A stretch of 46,259 nt of DNA from assembly GCF_900111795.1 (NCBI RefSeq), contig NZ_FOJQ01000017.1:1-46259 (forward strand), in the 5' to 3' direction. Shown here piece by piece: positions 19,157 to 29,850 of the stretch. The first letter of the stretch is position 1. The number at the start of each line of letters is the position of its first letter. The notes beneath the pieces are model-generated. The model was given only the letters and a program-made list of their open reading frames with translations, did not search any database and was not told where the DNA came from. A program made the translations under genes and the position numbers. The stretch comes from Anoxybacillus pushchinoensis (GTDB taxonomy: Bacteria; Bacillota; Bacilli; Bacillales; Anoxybacillaceae).

Positions 19157-20260
19157 ATGAACGTATTACAATTAATGCAACAACATGATGCGATGCCAGA
19201 ACAATATAAACAGTTGTCTGTCGAAGAGATGGAAAAGCGAGTAGCTGACGTAAAGCAACAGCTCGGTACACGATTATTTATTCCAGGACATCATTATCAA
19301 AAAGATGAAGTGATTCAATTTGCCGATGCGACCGGTGATTCATTACAATTAGCACAAGTTGCAGCGAAAAATAAAGATGCTGAATATATCGTATTTTGTG
19401 GTGTGCATTTTATGGCGGAGACGGCCGATATTTTAACGAGCGATGAACAAATCGTCATTTTGCCAGATATGCGTGCAGGCTGTTCGATGGCCGATATGGC
19501 AGAAATTGAACAAGTCGAACGAGCTTGGCCGCTATTGCAACAACGGTTTGGCGACACGATTTTACCGTTAACGTACGTCAACTCTACTGCTGCCATTAAA
19601 GCGTTCGTCGGTTTACACGGCGGCGCAACAGTCACATCATCAAACGCAAAAAAAATGGTCGCATGGGCGTTTACGCAAAAAGAACGTATTTTCTTTTTAC
19701 CTGATCAACATTTAGGAAGAAATACAGCTTACGACCTCGGCGTCCCACTTGAACAAATGGCCGTATGGGATCCAACAACAAATACACTTGAATATGATGG
19801 TGATATGGAGCAAATCAAAGTGATTTTATGGAAAGGTCATTGCTCCGTTCATGAAAACTTTACGGTGAAGCATATCGAACATATTCGAAAAACGAAGCCA
19901 GATATGAAAATTATCGTCCATCCTGAATGCAGTTGGGAAGTTGTGCAACAGGCAGATGATGCAGGTTCAACAAAATATATCATTGAAACGATTGCAAACG
20001 CGCCGTCAGGGAGCAAATGGGCCATCGGAACTGAAATGAACTTAGTAAATCGCATCATCCAGCAACATCCAGATAAAGAAATTGTGTCATTAAATCCGTA
20101 TATGTGTCCATGTTTAACGATGAATCGCATTGATTTACCGCATTTACTTTGGGCGCTTGAATCATTGCTTGAAGGAAAAGTCGTCAATCGCATTACTGTG
20201 CCAAAAGATGTAGCAGAAGGAGCGATGTTAGCACTTGAACGCATGTTAGCACGTGCATAA
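19157..20260 (+). CDS. nadA: Quinolinate synthase
   Basis: 4Fe-4S enzyme that condenses iminoaspartate and dihydroxyacetone phosphate. 367 residues from ATG 19157; the ATG at 19151 touches the ribosome binding site TAGGAGGA (19143-19150). Of the long Bacillus-type NadA. Cluster-binding cysteines are likely those in V-F-C-G-V-H-F-M, the H-P-E-C-S segment and the M-C-P-C-L-T-M-N segment; [15 protein letters not shown] and K-G-H-C-S-V-H are also conserved. Depends on the NifS-type desulfurase encoded divergently. Followed by a terminator. Confidence 0.97.
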   Translation: MNVLQLMQQHDAMPEQYKQLSVEEMEKRVADVKQQLGTRLFIPGHHYQKDEVIQFADATGDSLQLAQVAAKNKDAEYIVFCGVHFMAETADILTSDEQIVILPDMRAGCSMADMAEIEQVERAWPLLQQRFGDTILPLTYVNSTAAIKAFVGLHGGATVTSSNAKKMVAWAFTQKERIFFLPDQHLGRNTAYDLGVPLEQMAVWDPTTNTLEYDGDMEQIKVILWKGHCSVHENFTVKHIEHIRKTKPDMKIIVHPECSWEVVQQADDAGSTKYIIETIANAPSGSKWAIGTEMNLVNRIIQQHPDKEIVSLNPYMCPCLTMNRIDLPHLLWALESLLEGKVVNRITVPKDVAEGAMLALERMLARA

Positions 20261-20263
20261 ATG

Positions 20264-20292
20264 GATCGGCATTTTTTTGCCGGTCTTTTTTA
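20264..20292 (+). terminator. Terminator after nadA
   Basis: GATCGGCA (20264-20271) pairs with TGCCGGTC (20278-20285) with one G-U pair, T-rich loop, then a T run. Confidence 0.85.
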
Positions 20293-20398
20293 TTTTTATC
20301 ATAAAAAAAGCTTTCTGTTCATAAGTTATGTTGAAGCCTAGTAGCGACAAGCTGAACATGACATACGTGTCACGTCTGAACATAGGAGGGGGAAACAC

Positions 20399-21355
20399 GT
20401 GAAAATTCATATCGTCCAAAAGGGAGATACACTTTGGAAAATTGCGCAAAAATATGGGGTTGATTTCGAAGAATTGAAAAAAATGAATGCCCATTTGAGC
20501 GATCCAGACTACATTATGCCGGGCATGAAAATTAAAGTACCGACGCCAGTAACGCCAGTCAAGCCAGCAAAAAAAGAAACACAAAACGTTCAGCAACAAC
20601 AAGTTTCTGTCGATGTAGATATTCATGTAAATAAAAAGGAACAACCATTACAACAACCGATCAATGTTGAACCAATTGCAAAAGAAGTTCCTATTGTAAA
20701 GGAACCGGCGAAGAAAGAGGAGCCGAAACAAGAAATGCCGCTTCTGCCGCCGAAGCCACCAAATATTATGCCAAATATGATGGAACATGATGATGACGTG
20801 CAAATGCCACCGTTTCCAGACATTCCACCAATTCCACCAACACAAGCGCCAATGATGGAAGAGCAGCCGCAGGAAGAGCAGCCGCAGCAGCCAATGCAAC
20901 CACAACCTGTTCCGATGCCGTTACCAATGCCGTGCATCCCTGTTTCTCCAATTATGCCGGGATATGGATTTTATCCATGGTTTCCGCCAATGTATCCAAT
21001 GATGCCGTGGATATATCCACAAAACATGGCAAACAACGATGATTGCGGATGTGGTGAACCGAAACCGACACCATACATGCCACAAATGCCAACAGATGAA
21101 TATTCTCAACAGTTGCAACCGATGATGCCGCAGATGCCAACAGGTGCAGGGGAGTATTCACAACAACCGCAACAAGCATCATATCCACAACAAATGTATG
21201 GTGAAAACGTGCCGATGATGCCACAGCAAATGTATATGCCACAACCAGCTATGCCATATGGTCCGTACGGATGGCAACAAGGGTGGCAGGGGCAACCGTA
21301 TGGAATGAATCCATATTTTTCTGTTCCTTATCGTGAAGAAGAAGAGGGGCAATAA
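20399..21355 (+). CDS. safA: Spore coat assembly protein SafA
   Basis: Morphogenetic protein of the inner spore coat, anchored at the cortex-coat interface. 318 residues from GTG 20399 (AGGAGGGGG upstream). The N-terminal LysM domain (1-50, MKIHIVQKGDTLWKIAQKYG to MPGMKIKVPT) is almost identical in pattern to Bacillus subtilis SafA. Residues 50-110 are K/Q/E-rich; 110-318 are very rich in Pro, Met, Gln and Tyr with repeated M-M-P-Q-M-P and P-Q-Q-M-Y units, low complexity typical of coat proteins. A C-G-C pair at about residues 216-218 might cross-link. Confidence 0.93.
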   Translation: MKIHIVQKGDTLWKIAQKYGVDFEELKKMNAHLSDPDYIMPGMKIKVPTPVTPVKPAKKETQNVQQQQVSVDVDIHVNKKEQPLQQPINVEPIAKEVPIVKEPAKKEEPKQEMPLLPPKPPNIMPNMMEHDDDVQMPPFPDIPPIPPTQAPMMEEQPQEEQPQQPMQPQPVPMPLPMPCIPVSPIMPGYGFYPWFPPMYPMMPWIYPQNMANNDDCGCGEPKPTPYMPQMPTDEYSQQLQPMMPQMPTGAGEYSQQPQQASYPQQMYGENVPMMPQQMYMPQPAMPYGPYGWQQGWQGQPYGMNPYFSVPYREEEEGQ

Positions 21356-21370
21356 TGTCGCCTCTTTTTC
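21341..21370 (+). terminator. Weak terminator after safA
   Basis: AAGAGG (21342-21347) pairs with CCTCTT (21361-21366) around a 13-nt loop, then T-rich sequence. The stem lies in the last safA codons. Modest stability. Confidence 0.4.
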
Positions 21371-21385
21371 TTTCTGCTTTTTGTG

Positions 21386-21394
21386 TGATAAAAT
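21386..21394 (+). promoter_or_regulatory. Candidate extended -10 promoter for nadE
   Basis: TGA followed by TAAAAT (21389-21394), 37 bp before nadE; the -35 region is a T tract with poor match. Confidence 0.4.
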
Positions 21395-21431
21395 GAACAT
21401 GATGATGCAAAAAAGAAAGGGATGTACATAG

Positions 21432-22172
21432 ATGGAACAAAAAATTGAAAAACTAATTGCATGGCTTCGTGAACGCGTACAGGAAGCAGGGATGAACGGA
21501 GCAATCGTCGGCATTAGCGGCGGCATTGATTCAGCGGTCGTTGCCCATTTAATTAAGCGGGCATTTCCTAACAACTCGTTAGGGCTCATTATGCCATGTA
21601 AAAGTAACCCAAAAGATAAAGAACATGCATTAAAAGTTGTAGAAAGTTGCGGCATTGATTATCATGTCATCGACTTAACAGAAACACATCGCGTATTATT
21701 CGGTGAAATTGAGAAACAACTAAAAGAAAAGGGGCAATGGAACGAGCAAGCTGCGCGCCTTGGTGATGCGAATACACGTGCACGTCTGCGTATGACGACG
21801 TTGTATGCGGTCGCAAATAATTATGGTTACCTCGTCGTCGGGACGGATAATGCAGCGGAGTGGCATACAGGCTACTTTACAAAATACGGAGATGGTGGCG
21901 TTGATTTAGTCCCACTTGTTCATTTCACAAAAGGAGAAGTGCGTGAAATGGCTCGCATTCTCGGTGTACCTGAAGAAATTATTACGAAAGCCCCTAGCGC
22001 AGGTCTTTGGGAAGGACAGACAGACGAAAACGAAATGGGTACAACATACGACATGATTGACAAATATTTAAAAGGTGAGCCAATTCCAGAACGCGACCGC
22101 GAAATTATTGAACGGCTTCATGAACGTTCACATCATAAACGGCAGTTAGCGATCGCTCCGCCAAAATTTTAA
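21432..22172 (+). CDS. nadE: NH3-dependent NAD synthetase
   Basis: Amidates nicotinate adenine dinucleotide to NAD, the last step of the pathway. 246 residues with the ATP-pyrophosphatase loop S-G-G-I-D-S at 29-34, G-T-D-N-A-A-E and the T-K-Y-G-D-G-G-V-D-L-P-like segment (KYGDGGVDLVPL), and the K-A-P-S-A-G-L-W-x-G-Q-T-D-E motif. No glutaminase domain, so free ammonia is the nitrogen donor. Shorter than Bacillus subtilis NadE (about 270). It lies between safA and a coxA-like gene, a pair that is adjacent in Bacillus subtilis, so it is an insertion that brings the pathway together with nadBCA. Confidence 0.95.
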   Translation: MEQKIEKLIAWLRERVQEAGMNGAIVGISGGIDSAVVAHLIKRAFPNNSLGLIMPCKSNPKDKEHALKVVESCGIDYHVIDLTETHRVLFGEIEKQLKEKGQWNEQAARLGDANTRARLRMTTLYAVANNYGYLVVGTDNAAEWHTGYFTKYGDGGVDLVPLVHFTKGEVREMARILGVPEEIITKAPSAGLWEGQTDENEMGTTYDMIDKYLKGEPIPERDREIIERLHERSHHKRQLAIAPPKF

Positions 22173-22180
22173 CAGCGATA

Positions 22181-22247
22181 AAACCTCTTTTTTGCGTCAA
22201 GCTAATGATGTAGACGCATCGTCTACAAAAGCAAAAAGGGGGTTTTT
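22181..22247 (+). terminator. Composite long hairpin after nadE, holding the next gene's ribosome binding site
   Basis: Outer 15-bp stem: 22181-22195 (AAACCTCTTTTTTGC) with 22231-22245, two G-U pairs, followed by two more T. Inside is a second perfect hairpin GTAGACG (22210-22216) / CGTCTAC (22220-22226) with a 3-nt loop. The 3' arm contains AAAAAGGGGG (22233-22242), which is the only ribosome binding site for the gene starting at 22251. Confidence 0.7.
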
Positions 22248-22250
22248 CCT

Positions 22251-22943
22251 TTGCGGAAACGAATTGTAGCTTTCGGGGCAGTCATTGCGCTTAGCGGATT
22301 GGTTGCTTGTAATAATCAAGCGCTTGATACCCGCTATACTGACCGTACACGCCCGATCGGGTATTACTCAAATGAAAACGACATGAATGGGTTTCAATAC
22401 GGTCGTTACGGCACAGAGCGTTTAAATGGAAACGTTCGTCAAGTGCGTGACAATGATGGACCGATTACGGAAATGCTCGATCGTGGCATGGATCGAACGC
22501 GAACACCGCAAGTGGATCGAAATTTTAGTCGCACCGATCGCAACTATCATGGACATTTAAATGCGATGGATGAACGCACGCGCCCGTCGTATTACCGTAA
22601 TTATAACGGAGCGTTAGCTGAAAAAATTGCAAAACGAGCAGCGAACGTAGAAAACGTAAAAGATGCACGTGCCGTCGTCTCAGGTGACCGAGTTGTTGTT
22701 GCTGTATCGACGACAGAAAAAAATACAGCGCGCATCGAACGTCTCGTTCGTGAAGCGATCGCTCCATATACTGCGGGCAAAACCGTTCGTGTTGTGGCAA
22801 ATGAAAGCATGTATAACCGCATTCGTACGCTAGATAATGACATTCGCGATGGTGGTCCGATGGATCAACTAGAGCGCGATATTCGCGATATATTTAACGA
22901 TATGGGCGATATGATCGAACGGCCATTTATGAATCGCGGCTAA
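22251..22943 (+). CDS. coxA: YhcN/YlaJ-family spore lipoprotein, CoxA-like
   Basis: 230-residue secreted lipoprotein starting at a TTG. Signal peptide with lipobox L-V-A-C at residues 17-20, so C20 would be lipidated. The middle (25-115) is rich in Arg, Asp, Asn and Tyr; the C-terminal half (about 118-200) is the YhcN/YlaJ domain (I-A-K-R-A-A-N-V-E-N-V-K-D-A-R-A-V-V, then V-V-V-A-V and I-x-x-L-V-R-E-A-I). Members are found in spore cortex/inner membrane and affect germination or outgrowth. The symbol is by position near safA plus family; the intervening nadE makes it slightly less sure. Translation start is inside a hairpin (22181-22247). Confidence 0.75.
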   Translation: MRKRIVAFGAVIALSGLVACNNQALDTRYTDRTRPIGYYSNENDMNGFQYGRYGTERLNGNVRQVRDNDGPITEMLDRGMDRTRTPQVDRNFSRTDRNYHGHLNAMDERTRPSYYRNYNGALAEKIAKRAANVENVKDARAVVSGDRVVVAVSTTEKNTARIERLVREAIAPYTAGKTVRVVANESMYNRIRTLDNDIRDGGPMDQLERDIRDIFNDMGDMIERPFMNRG

Positions 22944-22972
22944 AGAACAGGGGCTCACCCCTGTTCTTTTTC
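22942..22972 (+). terminator. Terminator after the lipoprotein gene
   Basis: Perfect 12-bp stem AAAGAACAGGGG (22942-22953) / CCCCTGTTCTTT (22958-22969), tetraloop CTCA, T run. Confidence 0.92.
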
Positions 22973-23027
22973 ATTTATTTTTGTTATAGTTTTTATGGAC
23001 ATTTTTCACATATGAGAGGGGATCCGA

Positions 23028-23765
23028 ATGGCAGGACATTCTAAGTGGAAAAATATTCAACGGCGCAAAAATGCACAAGATGCGAAACGCGGAAAACTAT
23101 TTATGAAGTTGGCAAAAGAAATTTATGTAGCGGCAAAGATGGGCGGTGGCGATCCAACAACAAACGCTACGTTGCGCCTTGCGATTGAAAAGGCAAAATC
23201 GGCGAACATGCCGAACGAAAATATTGAACGTGCCATTAAAAAAGCAACAGGAAATCAAGAACATACACATTACGAAGAAATTCGTTATGAAGGATATGGA
23301 CCAGGTGGCGTAGCGGTCATGGTCATTTGCTTAACAGATAATAAAAATCGTACAGCCTCTAACGTTCGTGTCGCATTTTCAAAAAATGGCGGAAACTTAG
23401 GGGAAACGGGATGTGTTTCGTATTTATTTGATAGAAAAGGATTAATCGTTATCGCACGTGAAAATTTACATATCGATGAAGATGAGATGCTGTTACAAGC
23501 GATTGAAGCAGGGGCAGATGAAATGGAAACAACGGAAGATTCATTTGAAATTTATACATCCCCAGAACAGTTCGAACAAGTAAAAAATACGTTAGCTGCG
23601 CAAGGATTTACGTTTGCGACAGCCGAAATAACGATGATTCCGCAAACGTATACGACGTTAACGGGTGACGATTTAACGAAAATGTTAAAGCTCATTGATA
23701 TGCTTGAAGATGATGATGATGTGCAAGAAATTTACCATAATTTAGATGAATCGATGTTAGAATAA
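23028..23765 (+). CDS. yebC: YebC/TACO1-family protein
   Basis: 245 residues beginning [22 protein letters not shown], the signature of the family, followed by three alpha/beta domains, with an acidic C-terminal tail ([12 protein letters not shown]). Long annotated as a transcriptional regulator; for several members the evidence now favours a translation role. Equivalent of Bacillus subtilis yrbC, which lies beside bofC there too. Ribosome binding site GAGAGGGGAT. Confidence 0.95.
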   Translation: MAGHSKWKNIQRRKNAQDAKRGKLFMKLAKEIYVAAKMGGGDPTTNATLRLAIEKAKSANMPNENIERAIKKATGNQEHTHYEEIRYEGYGPGGVAVMVICLTDNKNRTASNVRVAFSKNGGNLGETGCVSYLFDRKGLIVIARENLHIDEDEMLLQAIEAGADEMETTEDSFEIYTSPEQFEQVKNTLAAQGFTFATAEITMIPQTYTTLTGDDLTKMLKLIDMLEDDDDVQEIYHNLDESMLE

Positions 23766-23794
23766 CGGTCTTGCGGTAGCAAGACCGTTTAATT
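23764..23794 (+). terminator. Terminator after yebC
   Basis: Perfect 11-bp stem AACGGTCTTGC (23764-23774) / GCAAGACCGTT (23779-23789), tetraloop GGTA; the T tract is short (TTTAATTTT). Confidence 0.75.
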
Positions 23795-23832
23795 TTGGAG
23801 AAAATGGTCAACATATGAATGAGGTGAGAACG

Positions 23833-24285
23833 ATGAAGATTGTACTGACACTGTTGCTTAGTTTATTTTTTGCACAGAGCTCATCCTCTGTACAGATGAC
23901 GGTCATTTTAGAAACGATATATATGGATGGAGAGGTGAGCGAGGAAATACGCGAGGAAACGGTGGCGTCGATGAAAGATATATGGAACGAATATAAAGAT
24001 TGGTATCTCGTCGACATGGATGATGAACAAATTGTTTTTCAACGATATGTAGACGATTTATCTCCACTAACGAAAGCAGGATATTTTGGTCTTACAAAAG
24101 ATGGAACGCTATCGATTTTTGAAGGGAAGCCAGGTGAATCATCTCGCGTCATTCAATCGTTTTTTCAAATTGATGTAAAAAAACTAGAAAGTCATGAGCA
24201 GGAAAAATTGAAAAAAGGCATTTCTGTTCGTTCAAAAAGGAATTATAAACGGGTCATCGAAGCGTATGAGCCGTTCGGAAAATAA
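23833..24285 (+). CDS. bofC: Forespore regulator BofC
   Basis: Secreted by the forespore into the intermembrane space, where it inhibits the SpoIVB signalling protease and so delays sigma-K activation. 150 residues from ATG 23833 (ribosome binding site GAGGTG, 23821-23826, 6 nt away); an ATG at 23815 is possible but has no site. N-terminal signal peptide about 1-19 (MKIVLTLLLSLFFAQSSSS), then the BofC N-terminal and C-terminal domains (KDIWNEYKDWYLVDMDDEQIVF; GYFGLTKDGTLSIFEGKP). Functionally tied to spoIVFA/spoIVFB earlier in the window. Confidence 0.92.
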   Translation: MKIVLTLLLSLFFAQSSSSVQMTVILETIYMDGEVSEEIREETVASMKDIWNEYKDWYLVDMDDEQIVFQRYVDDLSPLTKAGYFGLTKDGTLSIFEGKPGESSRVIQSFFQIDVKKLESHEQEKLKKGISVRSKRNYKRVIEAYEPFGK

Positions 24286-24313
24286 GTCCGCGAATGAGAG
24301 CGGGCTTTTTTTA
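24285..24313 (+). terminator. Terminator after bofC
   Basis: AGTCCGC (24285-24291) pairs with GCGGGCT (24300-24306) with one G-U pair, 8-nt loop, T7. Confidence 0.85.
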
Positions 24314-24369
24314 TGTCCAACGTTCAAACATATGCGTTTCGGCTCGCGCTTTCCGCTTTTCTTATATTA

Positions 24370-24378
24370 TGCTAAAAT
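24370..24378 (+). promoter_or_regulatory. Candidate extended -10 promoter for ruvAB
   Basis: TGC followed by TAAAAT (24373-24378), 30 bp before ruvA; -35 at 24350-24355 (TTTCCG) is weak. Confidence 0.45.
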
Positions 24379-24407
24379 GAAGAGCGTGAGAAAAGGAGGA
24401 CGCGGCG

Positions 24408-25001
24408 TTGATTGAATTTATTCGTGGATATGTCGATTACGTTTGCCCGGAATATGTTGTCATCGAAAATAACGGAGTAGGCTATCAAATTTTTACTCCC
24501 AATCCGTTTTCATTTCAAATGAACAAACAGCAACAAATTGTTGTATATACATATCAGTACGTGCGTGAAGATGTGCTTGCGCTCTACGGTTTTCATACTC
24601 GCCAAGAGCGAACGTTATTTGCTAAACTATTGCAAGTATCGGGCATCGGACCAAAGGGGGCGCTTGCCATTTTAGCAGCTGGTCAGCTTGAGCAACTTGT
24701 TGAAGCGATTGAAGCAGAAAACGATCAGTTTTTATGTAAGTTTCCAGGTGTCGGGAAGAAGACGGCGCGGCAAATGATTTTAGATTTAAAAGGAAAACTG
24801 CAAGCCATTGTACCTGATGCTTTCCCGAATTTATTTACAGAGCCAGTTGAAGAAATAAACGCGCTTTCCGAAGCGCTTGAAGCGTTAAAGGCGCTCGGCT
24901 ATGCGGAAAAAGAAATTCAAAAAGTGATGCCAATTTTAAAACAAGAGCAGCTATCGACAGAAGGATATATTAAGCTTGCTTTACAAAAACTATTGAAGTA
25001 A
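24408..25001 (+). CDS. ruvA: Holliday junction DNA helicase subunit RuvA
   Basis: Tetrameric junction-binding subunit. 197 residues from TTG 24408 (AAGGAGG, 24393-24399). OB-fold domain (1-62), two helix-hairpin-helix motifs ([16 protein letters not shown] near 72-87 and [17 protein letters not shown] near 106-124) and a C-terminal domain III (about 147-197) that contacts RuvB. Fourteen nt before ruvB. Confidence 0.97.
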   Translation: MIEFIRGYVDYVCPEYVVIENNGVGYQIFTPNPFSFQMNKQQQIVVYTYQYVREDVLALYGFHTRQERTLFAKLLQVSGIGPKGALAILAAGQLEQLVEAIEAENDQFLCKFPGVGKKTARQMILDLKGKLQAIVPDAFPNLFTEPVEEINALSEALEALKALGYAEKEIQKVMPILKQEQLSTEGYIKLALQKLLK

Positions 25002-25014
25002 GGGAGGATGCACG

Positions 25015-26013
25015 ATGGAAGAGCGTCTCATTTCAGGCGCAGCTGACTACGACGATGCATCGCTTGAGTATAGTCTTCGCCCTAAACAGCTGCGAGAATA
25101 TATCGGACAGCAAAAAGTGAAAGAAAACTTAACGGTTTTTATTGAAGCGGCAAAAATGCGCGGAGAGACGCTTGATCATGTGTTGTTGTATGGGCCGCCG
25201 GGACTTGGGAAAACGACGCTTGCTGCCATCATCGCAAACGAAATGGGCGTCCAGTTGCGAACGACGGCAGGTCCAGCGATTGAACGTCCGGGAGATTTAG
25301 CTGCGATTTTAACGGCACTTGAGCCGGGGGATGTGCTATTCATTGATGAAATTCATCGTCTGCCGCGCGCGGTAGAAGAAGTGTTATATCCTGCAATGGA
25401 AGATTTCTGTTTAGATATTGTCATTGGAAAAGGGCCGGCTGCCCGTTCTGTCCGACTCGATTTGCCGCCTTTTACGCTTGTAGGGGCGACGACAAGATCA
25501 GGGGCGCTTTCCGCCCCGCTCCGCGACCGCTTTGGCGTTTTGAGCCGATTAGAGTACTACACGCCAGAAGAGCTTGCCCATATCGTGAAACGAACCGCGC
25601 ACATTTTTGCGGTAGAAATCGAAGACGAAGCAGCATGGGAAGTGGCGCGCCGCTCGCGTGGAACACCGCGCATTGCGAATCGATTATTGCGCCGCGTGCG
25701 CGATTTCGCTCAAGTGCGGGGGGATGGAACGATTACGTTTACATTGGCGAATGAGGCGCTCGAACAATTGCAAGTCGATCGGTTAGGATTAGACCATCTT
25801 GACCATAAACTATTAAAAAGCATGATGGAGAAGTTTCGCGGAGGTCCGGTCGGATTAGAAACGATCGCCGCTACAATCGGTGAGGAGGCGCAAACGATCG
25901 AAGACGTGTATGAACCGTATTTATTGCAAATTGGCTTTTTGCAGCGAACGCCGCGGGGACGAGTCGTCACACCGCTTGCTTACAACCATTTCGGTTTGGA
26001 GGTGCCGCGCTAA
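25015..26013 (+). CDS. ruvB: Holliday junction DNA helicase motor RuvB
   Basis: AAA+ ATPase that drives branch migration with RuvA. 332 residues; Walker [10 protein letters not shown] at 60-68, Walker B D-E-I-H at 111-114, sensor 1 G-A-T-T-R-S-G, and the C-terminal winged helix (about 255-330, [14 protein letters not shown] at the end). Ribosome binding site GGGAGGAT. The TAA stop shares its last base with the ATG of the following small membrane protein gene. Confidence 0.98.
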   Translation: MEERLISGAADYDDASLEYSLRPKQLREYIGQQKVKENLTVFIEAAKMRGETLDHVLLYGPPGLGKTTLAAIIANEMGVQLRTTAGPAIERPGDLAAILTALEPGDVLFIDEIHRLPRAVEEVLYPAMEDFCLDIVIGKGPAARSVRLDLPPFTLVGATTRSGALSAPLRDRFGVLSRLEYYTPEELAHIVKRTAHIFAVEIEDEAAWEVARRSRGTPRIANRLLRRVRDFAQVRGDGTITFTLANEALEQLQVDRLGLDHLDHKLLKSMMEKFRGGPVGLETIAATIGEEAQTIEDVYEPYLLQIGFLQRTPRGRVVTPLAYNHFGLEVPR

Positions 26014-26216
26014 TGAACTTACCAAAGACGATCATGCTCATCGGTGTCATGTTCATCATCGTTGGTTTTCTCATGCAATTTATTAAACTTGGACGCTTGC
26101 CTGGGGACATTGTTATTAAAAAAGAAAACGCGACATTTTATTTTCCAATTATGACGTCCATCATTTTAAGTGTCGTTTTATCGCTTATTTTTTATATCAT
26201 CGGTCGTTTTCGTTAG
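26013..26216 (+). CDS. Small membrane protein, DUF2905 family
   Basis: 67 residues with two membrane helices (about 6-24 and 45-63) joined by a short loop containing K-L-G-R-L-P-G-D-I, the family signature. Start ATG overlaps the ruvB stop by one base and a GAGGTG lies inside the ruvB end. Found after ruvB in many Bacilli; function unknown. Confidence 0.9.
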   Translation: MNLPKTIMLIGVMFIIVGFLMQFIKLGRLPGDIVIKKENATFYFPIMTSIILSVVLSLIFYIIGRFR

Positions 26217-26240
26217 TAGAATAAAGAAAGGGACGTGAAT

Positions 26241-28432
<2,192 letters not shown>

Positions 28433-28447
28433 AAGGGGGTGAAACAT

Positions 28448-28711
28448 ATGGAAACAGTAGTTAGCTTGTTGCCGCTCATTTTGTTTTTCGCGATTTTTTA
28501 CTTTTTGCTTATCCGCCCACAACAAAAGCGCCAAAAGGCTGTTCAACAAATGCAGGCGAACTTGCAAAAAGGAGACAAAGTGATTACGATTGGCGGGTTG
28601 CACGGCATCATCGATTCGCTCGATGAACATACGGTTGTCATTCGTGCCGGTGACGGTTCACGTCTTACATACGATCGTGCGGCCGTTCGTGAAGTTGTCA
28701 ACGAAAAATAA
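28448..28711 (+). CDS. yajC: Sec translocon accessory protein YajC
   Basis: 87-residue single-span membrane protein. Helix about residues 5-24 followed by the R-P-Q-Q-K-R-Q-K motif and a compact cytosolic domain (LQKGDKVITIGGLHGII). Associates with SecDF. ATG 28448 chosen for the ribosome binding site AAAGGGGG 8 nt upstream; GTG 28439 lies within it. Here secDF is 3.1 kb downstream, separated by three genes, as in other Bacilli. Confidence 0.95.
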   Translation: METVVSLLPLILFFAIFYFLLIRPQQKRQKAVQQMQANLQKGDKVITIGGLHGIIDSLDEHTVVIRAGDGSRLTYDRAAVREVVNEK

Positions 28712-28737
28712 GACAGGTTGCGGCCTGTCTTATTTTT
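28704..28737. terminator. Bidirectional terminator between yajC and the YrzE-like gene
   Basis: AAAAATAAGACAGG (28704-28717) pairs perfectly with CCTGTCTTATTTTT (28724-28737); the A/T ends give a U run in both directions. Confidence 0.88.
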
Positions 28738-29110
28738 ATGCGCTTCGTGATTTCGATGTCGCTACATTGACGCCAATCATGCCACCAACCATCGCCGTAA
28801 TAAGAAAACCAGCATGGTATCCCCATTGTTCGAGCGAAAACATTTGATTCATTCCAAGAAATTGGAATAAAAAAATGATCGTTGTAAAGATGATGCTCGT
28901 TGCACCGCCAAGCAGCCAGCCGCGAACCTTTCCTTTCCCCCCCGCTATCAATCCACCAAAAAATAACGATAAAAATGCGAGAACGTGCATGACCCATCGT
29001 AACGATGTTTCATCATAGCTTGTCAATTTTAACAAAAGAGCAAATATAAAACTACATATAATGGCGCTTATAAAAATTGTTATCACTCCATGCAAAACAG
29101 CGCGAACCAT
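28736..29110 (-). CDS. TIGR04086 family membrane protein (YrzE-like)
   Basis: 124-residue protein with four membrane helices and a G-G-L-I-A-G-G-K-G-K-x-x-G-W-L-L-G-G segment in the middle, typical of the YrzE/TIGR04086 family. Start taken at ATG 29110 because AGGAGGG (29117-29123) is 6 nt away; the ATG at 29116 abuts it. Function unknown. Encoded against its neighbours, sharing a terminator with yajC; the same gene follows yajC in Bacillus subtilis. Confidence 0.85.
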   Translation of the reverse strand: MVRAVLHGVITIFISAIICSFIFALLLKLTSYDETSLRWVMHVLAFLSLFFGGLIAGGKGKVRGWLLGGATSIIFTTIIFLFQFLGMNQMFSLEQWGYHAGFLITAMVGGMIGVNVATSKSRSA

Positions 29111-29202
29111 GTTCATCCCTCCTGATTACATTTAGTACAAACATATTCCATTGTCCATTTGTTTAGAATAAAAAACGTACGAATAAACGAGGGGGAGTCA
29201 AG

Positions 29203-29850
29203 TTGGAGTATGTAACGATCATTTTACGCACGTTATTATTGTATGGGGTCATTTTATTTATTTTTCGTATGATGGGCAAAAGGGAAATTGGTGAGCTGAG
29301 CATTTTGGATTTAGTCGTTTTTATTATGATTGGAGAAATGGCTGTCATTGCGATTGAACAGCCGAAAGATCCGATTTTTCATACGCTTGTTCCGATGATT
29401 GTGTTGACCATTTCTCAAATTGTGTTTGCCTTTTTTTCATTGAAAAGTGAAACGTTTCGTCGTCTCGTTGACGGCTCGCCGACGGTCATCATTAGCAACG
29501 GAAAAATTGATGAAAAGGCGATGCGAAAGCAAAGATACAATTTCGATGACTTGCTTGTTCAGCTACGAGAAAAAAATGTTAAAAATATTGCTGATGTCGA
29601 ATTTGCCATTTTAGAGCCGTCCAGTAAACTGTCCGTATTTGAAAAAGAAAAAGGTAAAAAGAAGACACCGTCGTTAACGTTGCCGCTCATTAAAGACGGT
29701 GTCATCCAAGAAGAGCATTTGGCACTCATTCATCAAACGCCCGAATGGCTAGTAAAGCAATTAGCGAAGCGTGGATATAGGCGTATCGATCGCATTTCAT
29801 ATTGTACATACGAAGATGGGGCGTTTTATATTGATGAAAAAGACGAATGA
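29203..29850 (+). CDS. DUF421 (YetF-type) membrane protein
   Basis: 215 residues from a TTG (GAGGGGG upstream). Three membrane helices (about 3-23, 32-52, 58-78, including F-R-M-M-G-K-R-E-I-G-E-L-S-I-L-D-L-V) followed by a cytosolic alpha/beta DUF421 domain (about 85-215, DGSPTVIISNGKIDEKAMRKQRYNFDDLL). Equivalent by position to Bacillus subtilis yrbG. Paralogues affect spore or membrane properties in some Bacilli, but no function can be read from this sequence. Its stop abuts the convergent spoVB stop with no gap. Confidence 0.88.
   Translation: MEYVTIILRTLLLYGVILFIFRMMGKREIGELSILDLVVFIMIGEMAVIAIEQPKDPIFHTLVPMIVLTISQIVFAFFSLKSETFRRLVDGSPTVIISNGKIDEKAMRKQRYNFDDLLVQLREKNVKNIADVEFAILEPSSKLSVFEKEKGKKKTPSLTLPLIKDGVIQEEHLALIHQTPEWLVKQLAKRGYRRIDRISYCTYEDGAFYIDEKDE

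Noticed and set aside
20340-20398. Sporulation promoter before safA (CATACGTG near 20371)
   Set aside because: A suitable -35 at 14-15 bp upstream is missing for sigma-E, and the sigma-K match is poor; left uncalled.
20623-20951. Long antisense frames inside safA rich in Gly/Cys/Ser or Leu/Trp/His
   Set aside because: They are mirror images of the low-complexity Pro/Met/Gln codons of safA and lack starts with ribosome binding sites.
20800-21300. Possible direct-repeat array or CRISPR-like pattern
   Set aside because: The repeats are short, codon-based P-Q-Q and M-M-P units inside the SafA reading frame, with no regular spacer length.
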